DNA of 47,369 nt from Bacteroidales bacterium (lineage in GTDB: Bacteria; Bacteroidota; Bacteroidia; Bacteroidales; UBA7960), in contig PUOJ01000138.1 in the NCBI GenBank assembly GCA_003552075.1, forward strand, positions 1 through 47,369, written 5' to 3'. Position numbers and translations under genes: made by a program. A model generated the notes under the pieces. It worked only from the letters and a program-made list of their open reading frames with translations. It was not told where the DNA came from and did not search any database. Each line of letters opens with the position of its first letter. Within the stretch, counting starts at the first letter, position 1. This document shows, piece by piece, positions 27,169-33,968 of the stretch.

Positions 27169-28947
27169 TTATTCCACGTGGATGGCATCGAACTTGCACC
27201 GTGTGAAGCACACGCCGCACTGGATGCATTTGTCTTGCAGGATGCGGTGCACTTGTTTTTTCTCCCCTTCGATGGCATCCGTCGGACAGCCTTTCAGGCA
27301 GGCCATACAGCCGGTACATTTCTCGTCGATCACGGTGTAGGTGAGCAGTTGTTTACAGCTGGCGGCCGGACATTTTTTGTCGCGGATGTGGGCCTCATAC
27401 TCATCGCGGAAATATTTGATGGTGGTGAGTACCGGGTTTGGTGCGGTTTGTCCCAGTCCGCAGAGTGAACTGTCTTTGATGGTATCGGCCAGCTCCTCCA
27501 GTGTTTCGATATCGCCTTCTTCGCCTTTTCCTTCGGTCATGCGTGTCAGGACTTCCAGCATCCGTTTGGTGCCGATCCGGCAGAAGGTGCATTTCCCACA
27601 ACTCTCCTTTTGGGTAAAGTCCAGGAAGAATTTGGCGATATCCACCACGCAGGTGCTTTCGTCCATCACCACCATGCCACCTGAACCCATGATGGCTCCT
27701 GTGGCGTTCACCGAGTCGTAGTCGACGGGCGTGTGGCTGAGGTGTTCCGGGATGCATCCGCCGGAGGGGCCTCCAAGCTGTACGGCTTTGAACTTCTTGT
27801 CGTCGGTGATGCCACCTCCGAGTTTGTAGATCACGTCTTTGATGGTGATGCCCATGGGCACTTCCACCAGTCCGCCGTGGTTGATCTTCCCTGTAAGGGC
27901 AAACACCTTGGTGCCCTTGCTTTTTTCCGTCCCGTATGCGGCATAGGCTTCAGCCCCGTGTTGGATGATCCACGGGATGTTGATGAAGGTTTCGACATTG
28001 TTGATATTGGTGGGATTTTTCCAGAGGCCTGCCTCTGCGGGGAAGGGTGGTCTGCGTCGTGGCATGCCGCGGGCACCTTCGATGGAAGCGATCAGCGCTG
28101 TTTCTTCTCCGCAGACGAATGCGCCAGCTCCTTCCTTGATGATGATGTCAAAATCAAAGCCAGGGATGCCAAACACTTCCTTGCCCAGGTAGCCTTTTTC
28201 CCTTGCCTGCTCGATGGCAATGTTGAGTCTTTTGATGGCCAACGGGTATTCTGCCCGGCAATAGATATAGCCTTCGCTGGCTCCGATGGCGTAGCCGCAG
28301 ATCATCATCCCCTCGAGCAGTCCGTGGGGATCCCCTTCGATGATGGACCGGTCCATGAAGGCACCGGGGTCGCCTTCATCGGCATTGCAGATCACATATT
28401 TTTGTTCCGATTCGTTGTTGCGTGCAAACTTCCATTTCATGCCGGTGGGGAAGCCGCCACCGCCGCGCCCGCGGATACCTGAATCCAGCACTTGTTGTAT
28501 CACGTCGTCGGGGCTGATGTTTTCATTGGCGATCTTCCTGATCGCTGCATAGCCGTCGCGCGCTTCATAATCTTCGAGCGACTCGGGGTCAATATAGCCG
28601 CAATTGCGCAAGCTGATCTTTACCTGGCCGTCAAAGAAGCCCTCGTCTTGTGATGGGTAACGGGTAGACTGGACAATATATTCCTGGATGGGGGTGAATT
28701 TCCGTACGTGCTTGTCGATGATCTCATCAACCCTGTCGCGGCCGACCTCGCCATAAAGGTAAGTCCCGCTGTCGTCTATGATTTCCACGAGCGGCTCCCG
28801 GTAGCACATTCCGATGCAACTGGTTTTCTTGAGCTCTATGTCCAGTTTATCCGTTTGTATGATTCTTCTGAATTCATCGTAGGTTTTGGATGCGCCGGCT
28901 GCAATGCCACAGCTGCCCAACCCTACAATAACTTGTGTCTTTTCCAT
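27169..28947 (-). CDS. NuoF/HydB-like NADH-binding flavoprotein with ferredoxin tail
   Basis: A 592-residue subunit that should bind NAD(H), FMN and several iron-sulfur clusters in the cytoplasm. Residues 1-90 are a thioredoxin-like [2Fe-2S] domain with C13, C44 and C48; the usual first ligand is V8. The NuoF core has GIRGRGGGGFPTGMKW (158-172) and NADEGDPGAFMDR (188-200), and the N3-type [4Fe-4S] ligands C450, C453, C456 and C496. A CPAASC motif (526-531) and a two-cluster ferredoxin domain (C544-C554, C574-C584) end the chain. This layout is that of HydB/HndC in electron-bifurcating hydrogenases and related enzymes, longer than respiratory NuoF. It sits 23 bases after the NuoE-like gene. 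Confidence 0.93.
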   Translation of the reverse strand: MEKTQVIVGLGSCGIAAGASKTYDEFRRIIQTDKLDIELKKTSCIGMCYREPLVEIIDDSGTYLYGEVGRDRVDEIIDKHVRKFTPIQEYIVQSTRYPSQDEGFFDGQVKISLRNCGYIDPESLEDYEARDGYAAIRKIANENISPDDVIQQVLDSGIRGRGGGGFPTGMKWKFARNNESEQKYVICNADEGDPGAFMDRSIIEGDPHGLLEGMMICGYAIGASEGYIYCRAEYPLAIKRLNIAIEQAREKGYLGKEVFGIPGFDFDIIIKEGAGAFVCGEETALIASIEGARGMPRRRPPFPAEAGLWKNPTNINNVETFINIPWIIQHGAEAYAAYGTEKSKGTKVFALTGKINHGGLVEVPMGITIKDVIYKLGGGITDDKKFKAVQLGGPSGGCIPEHLSHTPVDYDSVNATGAIMGSGGMVVMDESTCVVDIAKFFLDFTQKESCGKCTFCRIGTKRMLEVLTRMTEGKGEEGDIETLEELADTIKDSSLCGLGQTAPNPVLTTIKYFRDEYEAHIRDKKCPAASCKQLLTYTVIDEKCTGCMACLKGCPTDAIEGEKKQVHRILQDKCIQCGVCFTRCKFDAIHVE

Positions 28948-28970
28948 TGTTGGAAGGTATTATTGGTGAG

Positions 28971-29495
28971 TTAATTGTTTTCACTCCGGCGGATTTCCCG
29001 GATGATCTTTACCGCCTGTTTCGGGGTGAGTTTTCCGTAAGTTTCGTCGCCAATCATCATGACGGGAGCCAGGGAACAGCAGCCCAGGCAGGCTACGGTT
29101 TCTACGGTGAACAACCCGTCTTTCGTGGTTTCCCCATCTTTGATCCGGAGCGTGTCCAGGATCTCGTCGGTGATGGCGGTCACAGCCTGCACGTGACAGG
29201 CGGTGCCGTGGCACATCTTGACGATGTGCTTGCCGGCGGGGACGAGCCGGAACTGTGCATAAAACGTGGCTACACCATACATCTCGTTCAGCTCAAGCCC
29301 CGTGGCTTGATGGATTTTTGCGAATGCCGCTTTCGGGAGATAACCGTAGATGTCCTGTGTGCCTTGCAATAAAGGGATCAGATTCCCTTTTCGGTTTTTG
29401 TACTTCTCCAGCAAAGGCTCCAACAGTGTGAGGTCAACTTCCTGTTGTGCTGCCGGTTCCTGGTCTTTCGCAGGTTGGATTCTTTCAATGCGCAT
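28971..29495 (-). CDS. NuoE/HydC-like [2Fe-2S] subunit
   Basis: A 174-residue thioredoxin-fold [2Fe-2S] protein with ligands C95, C100, C136 and C140 (KMCHGTAC and ACLGCCSLAP) and the usual N-terminal helical part with LLQGTQDIYGYLP. Length and motifs match NuoE and HydC, the small partner of the NuoF/HydB flavoprotein. It is the first gene of a minus-strand operon followed by the HydB-like, the fusion and the rubrerythrin-like genes. No Nuo membrane subunits and no hydrogenase HydA are present, so this is a soluble complex and not complex I. Confidence 0.93.
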   Translation of the reverse strand: MRIERIQPAKDQEPAAQQEVDLTLLEPLLEKYKNRKGNLIPLLQGTQDIYGYLPKAAFAKIHQATGLELNEMYGVATFYAQFRLVPAGKHIVKMCHGTACHVQAVTAITDEILDTLRIKDGETTKDGLFTVETVACLGCCSLAPVMMIGDETYGKLTPKQAVKIIREIRRSENN

Positions 29496-29516
29496 AGTTT
29501 ATCTGGCTTTTGTCCC

Positions 29517-29544
29517 GTATGAATACATGCTGCATGAATCATAC
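29517..29544. promoter_or_regulatory. imperfect palindrome before the redox operon
   Basis: GTATGA...CATG and CATG...TCATAC form a near-symmetrical 28-base site centred on CTG, 21 bases upstream of the nuoE-like ATG on the minus strand. The position suits an operator, but the binding protein is unknown. Confidence 0.35.
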
Positions 29545-29764
29545 AGGCTGTCATTTTCGATGCGAAAATTACATAAAAATGGCGAGGCGGGATAAATCAG
29601 GATATATATATTTTTTTGCTTAAAAAATTTGGAGGAGTCGATAATTTTTGCTATAGGGGTGCTTAGGCTGTGGTGTATGATTTGGGAAGAAGGGTTTTGG
29701 GGTTTGAGGATGCCCGAGGCAAGTAAGAAGGATGCGGTAAGAAGCGAGGGGCAAGCAGGATGTT

Positions 29765-29812
29765 ACCCAGTGTCATTGAACCCAGTCATCCCATAACCCA
29801 GCAACATCTTAT
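29765..29812. repeat. degenerate octamer-period repeat, ACCCAGTC-type
   Basis: The stretch divides into units ACCCAGTG, TCATTGA, ACCCAGTC, ATCCCATA, ACCCAGCA and ACATCTTA, all 8 bases except one of 7. The CCCAG cores are spaced 15 and 16 bases apart. Confidence 0.45.
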
Positions 29813-29819
29813 CGCATTA

Positions 29820-32078
29820 TCATTCAGAAGTGTTTAGTTGCTGTTGATGTGCAAGTGCGATTCTTATGTCCTGGTAGGTAAATTCACCGCCAAGCACACG
29901 CATGATGTCGGTAGCATTGTGGCTCTTGACGGCTTTGGCTGCTGCAAGGACTTGTCCGAGTTTTTGCGCATCCAGGAAGTCGCTCACGGGCAGGAGTCCC
30001 TTGCGGACGTTTTCTGTCATGTGCGACATGATGGTGCTTTGTGCAAGTTCCCTGATGCGTGCGATCTCTTCCACGCTTTTACCTTCTTTGTACATGGCCA
30101 GGCTCAGTTCTGCCGAATATCCCTTGGCGGCTTTTGGTTTTCGGTTCTTTTTGTCTTTTTTTTGTCTTTCCAGGATATCCATGGCTCCTTCGGCCAGCAT
30201 GGACTGTCTTTCGGTTTTCAGTCCGGGATCATTAGTAAGGTGGCGCGTAGGCTCCTTGTCTTCGATCATGGCGGTGACCAGGACGCTGGCTTTGTGCAGC
30301 AGCTGCATCCTTTCATAAAAAGCCGTTTCGAGATCCCGCAGTTCACGGATATATGTTTTTACACCTTTCTGTTCGCCCATATTGGCAATATGGTCAATCA
30401 CGCGCTTTGAGAATTTTTGCAGGCGGGGTTTAAAGTATTCACCAGCCTTTTGCACGCGTGTTCTGATCGCGTGTATGTCTTGTTGATTGGAGGCGTGCAG
30501 CCTTTTTGCCAGTTCATTCCGGAAGCGATCTGCGGTGGTTTTTTCATCATCAAAATCCTGGCACAGGTCTGCTGCCCAGGAGCGGTGGTTCTGCTTTGCC
30601 GATCGCTTCTCTTCTTTGTTATAGCTTTGCAGATGCCAGTGCAGCTGGCTGGCCAGCGACCCGAAATGAAATATGCGCATCAGCTCTTGCCGCAGATAGA
30701 TCCTGGATTCCATCTTCAAAGTTTCCTGTAGGCTTTCTGGGCGCTGTCTTTCCGTGCTGAATTGCTGCAGGGCGGTGTCCTGCCCAGGCGGTTTTGCTGG
30801 CAAGGGTTGGCTGAGGACCATGCCTTCAAGGCTGGTCAGCCGCGACATGGCCACGTAGATCTGTCCGGGAGCAAATGCCGATGACACGTCGATCACGGCC
30901 TTGTTGAAGGTCAGTCCCTGGCTTTTGTGTACCGTGATGGCCCAGGCTAATTTGAGAGGATACTGTGCAAAGGTCCCTTGCAACTTTTCTTCTATTTCGT
31001 TGTTTTCCCTGTTCAGGGTATACTTTTTGTTTTCCCATGTATGGCGTTCCACTTGCGTGGATGGCGAACCGTCAGGGAAGCCCACGGTGATCTCTTCGTC
31101 GTCGAGGCATTCCACAATGCCAATCTTGCCGTTGAAATATCTTTGCGCTCCCGTGTGGTCATTCTTCACAAACATGACCTGTGCACCTTCCTTGAGTGTG
31201 AGGAGGGCGTCGATGGGGTAGAGCCGTTCGTCAAATTCGCCTTCTACCGCAGCCTGGAAGGTGAATTCGGGGCCTTTGATCTCGCCGATGGCTTTTTTGT
31301 TGATGCGATTGGCTTTATGATTGTGGGTGGTAAGATATACATATCCCTGCGTGCTTAGTGGGTCAAAATTTGGTTTGACGTGTTGGTTCAGTTCCTTGCG
31401 GCCCGCTTCATCAAGTCCGTTGTCTCGGATCTTGTTGAGCAGGCGGATAAAGGAAGGATCGCTTTGCCGGTAGATATTTTCTAGTTCGATGTACAATGGC
31501 GGGTCTTTTTTCAGGGCCCGGGCGTGAAAGAAGTACATGCTCGGGTAGTGGTCCTGCAGCAGTTGCCATTCATCCTGTTTGACTACCGGTGGCAGTTGCA
31601 GCAGATCGCCGATGAAGAGGATCTGCACGCCACCGAAGGGGCTTTCCCGTCTGCGGCGGACATGCCTGAGTACGATATCTATGGCGTCAAGCAGGTCTGC
31701 GCGCAGCATGCTGACTTCATCGATGATCAGCAGTTCGATTTCCTGGAGCAGTTTGCGTTTGGCCTCGAAATAGCGTCGTCCACGTATCAGGCTTGAAGGG
31801 GTATGGGTTTCGGTTCGGATCTCCTGCTGGCTGAGGCCTTTTTCGGAAGGCAGGAAGGTGCCAAAAGGTAGCTGGAAGAGGGAGTGCAGGGTGACGCCGC
31901 CTGCGTTGATGGCTGCGATGCCTGTGGGTGCAGCGATCACGGCTTTTTTGTGTGTTTGTGCTACGATGTTTTTGAGAAAGGTGGTTTTGCCTGTTCCGGC
32001 TTTGCCGGTCAGGAATACATGCCTTCCTGTGCTGTTGATGAACCGGGAGGCGAGGTGTTTTGCCGGGTTTTGAGGCAT
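29820..32078 (-). CDS. Pif1-type superfamily 1 DNA helicase with C-terminal helix-turn-helix
   Basis: A 752-residue helicase. Residues 24-33 are the Walker A motif TGKAGTGKTT, IIDEVSML near 118-125 is Walker B, and GDLLQLPPVV follows as motif III. Later motifs include TTHNHKANRIN, AWAITVHKSQGLTF (motif V region) and IYVAMSRLTSLEG (motif VI). The C-terminal region (about 660-745) resembles the helix-turn-helix domain found at the end of some RecQ-like helicases, with SVEEIARIRELAQSTIMSHM as the recognition part. Pif1-like enzymes unwind DNA 5' to 3', often at forks or G-quadruplexes; the role here is inferred. The ATG at 32078 is chosen over an in-frame TTG at 32099. Confidence 0.9.
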   Translation of the reverse strand: MPQNPAKHLASRFINSTGRHVFLTGKAGTGKTTFLKNIVAQTHKKAVIAAPTGIAAINAGGVTLHSLFQLPFGTFLPSEKGLSQQEIRTETHTPSSLIRGRRYFEAKRKLLQEIELLIIDEVSMLRADLLDAIDIVLRHVRRRRESPFGGVQILFIGDLLQLPPVVKQDEWQLLQDHYPSMYFFHARALKKDPPLYIELENIYRQSDPSFIRLLNKIRDNGLDEAGRKELNQHVKPNFDPLSTQGYVYLTTHNHKANRINKKAIGEIKGPEFTFQAAVEGEFDERLYPIDALLTLKEGAQVMFVKNDHTGAQRYFNGKIGIVECLDDEEITVGFPDGSPSTQVERHTWENKKYTLNRENNEIEEKLQGTFAQYPLKLAWAITVHKSQGLTFNKAVIDVSSAFAPGQIYVAMSRLTSLEGMVLSQPLPAKPPGQDTALQQFSTERQRPESLQETLKMESRIYLRQELMRIFHFGSLASQLHWHLQSYNKEEKRSAKQNHRSWAADLCQDFDDEKTTADRFRNELAKRLHASNQQDIHAIRTRVQKAGEYFKPRLQKFSKRVIDHIANMGEQKGVKTYIRELRDLETAFYERMQLLHKASVLVTAMIEDKEPTRHLTNDPGLKTERQSMLAEGAMDILERQKKDKKNRKPKAAKGYSAELSLAMYKEGKSVEEIARIRELAQSTIMSHMTENVRKGLLPVSDFLDAQKLGQVLAAAKAVKSHNATDIMRVLGGEFTYQDIRIALAHQQQLNTSE

Positions 32079-32160
32079 CAGTGGATTTTTGGTGTGCAAA
32101 TATTATTCGCCTGTAGCAACTCAAAATTACTGCAAAGGGGGTAAAAAAACAAATAAAAAT

Positions 32161-32191
32161 ATAAAAGCCCGGCGATATGCCAGGCTTTTAT
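32161..32191 (-). terminator. terminator of the NAD-type glutamate dehydrogenase gene
   Basis: ATAAAAGCC pairs with GGCTTTTAT, with an inner GGC/GCC stem and a 5-base loop. On the minus strand it is followed by T-rich sequence, 59 bases past the gdh stop. Confidence 0.75.
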
Positions 32192-32249
32192 TTCGAATTG
32201 GTCAAAAATACAGCTTAAACGGATTAAGCCAGGTGATCAATCATGGCGT

Positions 32250-33587
32250 TTAAATGACGCCCTGGTCAATCATGGCGTCGGCTACCTTAATAAAGCCAGC
32301 GATGTTGGCTCCTTTCACGTAGTCGATATAACCATCTTCGCATTCTCCATACTTTTTGCACTGCGCATGGATGTTCTTCATGATTTGGTGCAGTTTCTCT
32401 TCTACCTCATCAGCTGGCCAGCTCAGCATCATGGCGTTCTGGGTTTGCTCGAGTCCGGATGTGGATACACCGCCGGCGTTGGCTGCCTTGCCCGGTCCAT
32501 AAAGGATCTTGGCTTCCTGGATGATTTCCACGGCTTCGGGCGTACAGGGCATGTTTGCACCTTCTGAAATGGCAATCACACCATTTTTGACTAGGTTTTT
32601 CGCATCTTCTTCATTCAGCTCATTCTGGATGGCGCAAGGCATGGCGATGTCTGCTTTCTGTTCCCAGGGGCGTTTGCCTTCGAAGAACTGTGCATTGGGG
32701 AATTCGTAGGTGTAAGGCTTCACGATATCCTGGTTGGAGGCGCGCAGCTCAAGCAGGTACTCGATCTTTTCGCCTGAAATGCCGTCCGGATCGTATACAT
32801 AGCCGTCGGGGCCACTGATGGTAATCACTTTTGCACCAAGTTCAGTAGCTTTTAGGGCGGCACCCCAGGTCACGTTCCCAAATCCGGAAAGGGCAACAGT
32901 CTTGCCATCAAGCTTTTCGCCTTTGGTTTTCAGCATTTCTTCTGCGAAGTAGACTGTTCCAAATCCGGTAGCTTCAGGGCGGATCAGGCTGCCACCCCAG
33001 TTGCGGCCTTTGCCGGTGAATGTACCGGTATGTTCGCCCACAAGCTTTTTGTACATGCCGTACATATAGCCAATCTCGCGGCCACCCACGCCGATGTCAC
33101 CGGCAGGAATGTCTGTTTGTGGTCCGATGTGCTTGTAAAGCTCAGACATGAATGCCTGGCAGAAACGCATGATCTCCGACTGTGACTTGCCTTTGGGGTC
33201 AAAGTCGCTGCCACCTTTGGCGCCACCCATGGGGAGCGTGGTGAGGCTGTTCTTGAAGATCTGCTCAAATCCCAGGAACTTCAGGCCACTCAGTGTCACA
33301 CTCGGGTGGAAGCGGCATCCGCCTTTGTAAGGCCCGATGGCGTTGTTGAACTGCACGCGGTAACCCCTGTTTACATGGACTTTTCCCTTGTCATCGACCC
33401 ATTCGACCTTGAATGAGATCACCCTGTCGGGCTCTGTAATGCGATCGATGATGTTTGCCGCCTGGTATTTGGGATTTTCTGCCACCACATCCATGATGGT
33501 TTCCAAAACCTCGCGTACTGCTTGTAAAAACTCCTTTTCGCCTGGATTTTTGCGTTCCAGGTCTGCCATTATCTTTTCTAAATTCAT
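32250..33587 (-). CDS. gdhA: glutamate dehydrogenase, NAD-type
   Basis: A 445-residue hexameric-type glutamate dehydrogenase interconverting glutamate with 2-oxoglutarate and ammonia. It has the family blocks NNAIGPYKGGCRFHPSV, LPMGGAKGGSDFDPKG (catalytic Lys), PAGDIGVGGREIGYMYG and EGANMPCTPEAV. Its nucleotide-binding loop reads SGFGNVTWGAA and the second-strand end reads ISGPDGYVYDP, which closely matches the NAD-dependent Clostridium symbiosum enzyme and not the NADPH enzyme of E. coli. A catabolic, NAD-linked role is therefore likely. The frame is open to 33614; the ATG at 33587 gives the normal N-terminus (MNLEKIMADLERKNP). A probable promoter lies at 33651-33682 and a terminator at 32161. 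Confidence 0.94.
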   Translation of the reverse strand: MNLEKIMADLERKNPGEKEFLQAVREVLETIMDVVAENPKYQAANIIDRITEPDRVISFKVEWVDDKGKVHVNRGYRVQFNNAIGPYKGGCRFHPSVTLSGLKFLGFEQIFKNSLTTLPMGGAKGGSDFDPKGKSQSEIMRFCQAFMSELYKHIGPQTDIPAGDIGVGGREIGYMYGMYKKLVGEHTGTFTGKGRNWGGSLIRPEATGFGTVYFAEEMLKTKGEKLDGKTVALSGFGNVTWGAALKATELGAKVITISGPDGYVYDPDGISGEKIEYLLELRASNQDIVKPYTYEFPNAQFFEGKRPWEQKADIAMPCAIQNELNEEDAKNLVKNGVIAISEGANMPCTPEAVEIIQEAKILYGPGKAANAGGVSTSGLEQTQNAMMLSWPADEVEEKLHQIMKNIHAQCKKYGECEDGYIDYVKGANIAGFIKVADAMIDQGVI

Positions 33588-33650
33588 GATACTTGGATTT
33601 ATAAAATGGAACAATAAGTGATAGTTGTTAATTTATTATCAATAAAGGGG

Positions 33651-33682
33651 CGAATTTAGTCCTTATTTGTGAGTAAAACAAA
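33651..33682 (-). promoter_or_regulatory. probable promoter of the NAD-type gdh
   Basis: On the minus strand TTTG (complement of 33679-33682) is followed after 20 bases by TAAATTCG (complement of 33651-33658), one mismatch from TAnnTTTG. The -7 lies 64 bases before the ATG. Confidence 0.45.
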
Positions 33683-33708
33683 CAATTGCAGGAAAATTTG
33701 TTTGGCAG

Positions 33709-33760
33709 GACGAAACGTCGAAAAGTCGAAAGGTCGAAAGGTCGAAAAGTCGCGGTATGC
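33709..33760. repeat. octamer tandem repeat block, AGGTCGAA-type
   Basis: Units ACGTCGAA, AAGTCGAA, AGGTCGAA, AGGTCGAA and AAGTCGCG lie head to tail with an exact 8-base period, then GGTATGC. The same AAGTCG-S-GGTATGC ending closes the repeat tract at 43499-43620. Confidence 0.75.
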
Positions 33761-33816
33761 AAAGGTTTTGGGTGGAGTGATGTTTTTTGTGCTGCAAAGA
33801 TTTGATTATGGGAGGG

Positions 33817-33955
33817 TAAAGACAAAAGGACAAAAGGACAAAAGGACAAAAAGACAAAAGGACAAAAGGACAAAAAGACAAAAAGACAAAAGGGCAAAAG
33901 GACAAAATGTCTGAAAGTCAAAATGTCGAAATGTCGAAATGTCGAAATGTCCCTG
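33817..33955. repeat. octamer tandem repeat block, GGACAAAA-type
   Basis: About 16 units with an exact 8-base period. Ten are GGACAAAA, AGACAAAA or GGGCAAAA, then the unit changes to TGTCTGAA, AGTCAAAA and three copies of TGTCGAAA. The block begins right after the transcript end of the receiver-PPDK gene. It is not a CRISPR: units are too short and there are no spacers. Confidence 0.85.
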
Positions 33956-33968
33956 ATCACCATCAGGG
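33951..33968 (-). terminator. hairpin at the end of the 990-residue receiver-PPDK gene
   Basis: CCCTGAT and ATCAGGG form a perfect 7-bp stem with a 4-base loop that includes the stop codon. On the minus strand it runs directly into ACATTTCG octamers, with short T-triplets but no long T-run, so terminator function is uncertain. Confidence 0.4.

Larger units (their letters stand above)
29496..29819. other. non-coding gap upstream of the redox operon
   Basis: 324 bases without a credible gene. It holds an imperfect palindrome next to nuoE-like (29517-29544), an A/T-rich stretch around 29600-29645 that probably includes promoter sequence, a G-rich stretch near 29690-29750 and a short octamer-period repeat (29765-29812) just past the helicase stop. 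No exact TAnnTTTG element was found for the operon. Confidence 0.5.
33588..33962. other. non-coding gap holding octamer repeats and the gdh promoter
   Basis: 375 bases between the receiver-PPDK gene and gdh. It contains the hairpin at 33951-33968, two blocks of 8-base tandem repeats and the likely gdh promoter. Open frames through it translate to low-complexity Lys/Gln/Arg or Phe/Leu/Cys peptides with an 8-residue period and are not genes. Confidence 0.7.

Noticed and set aside
28971-29495. Part of respiratory complex I
   Set aside because: Only NuoE- and NuoF-like subunits are present, with a HydB-style ferredoxin tail and no membrane subunits.
33709-33955. Possible CRISPR array
   Set aside because: Units are 8 bases and contiguous without spacers, and no cas genes are in the window.
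33628-33963. Open frames of 80-111 residues with F-x-L-S-F-C-P repeats or K-D-K-R-T-K repeats
   Set aside because: They are translations of 8-base tandem repeats, which stay open in several frames; there is no independent coding signal.
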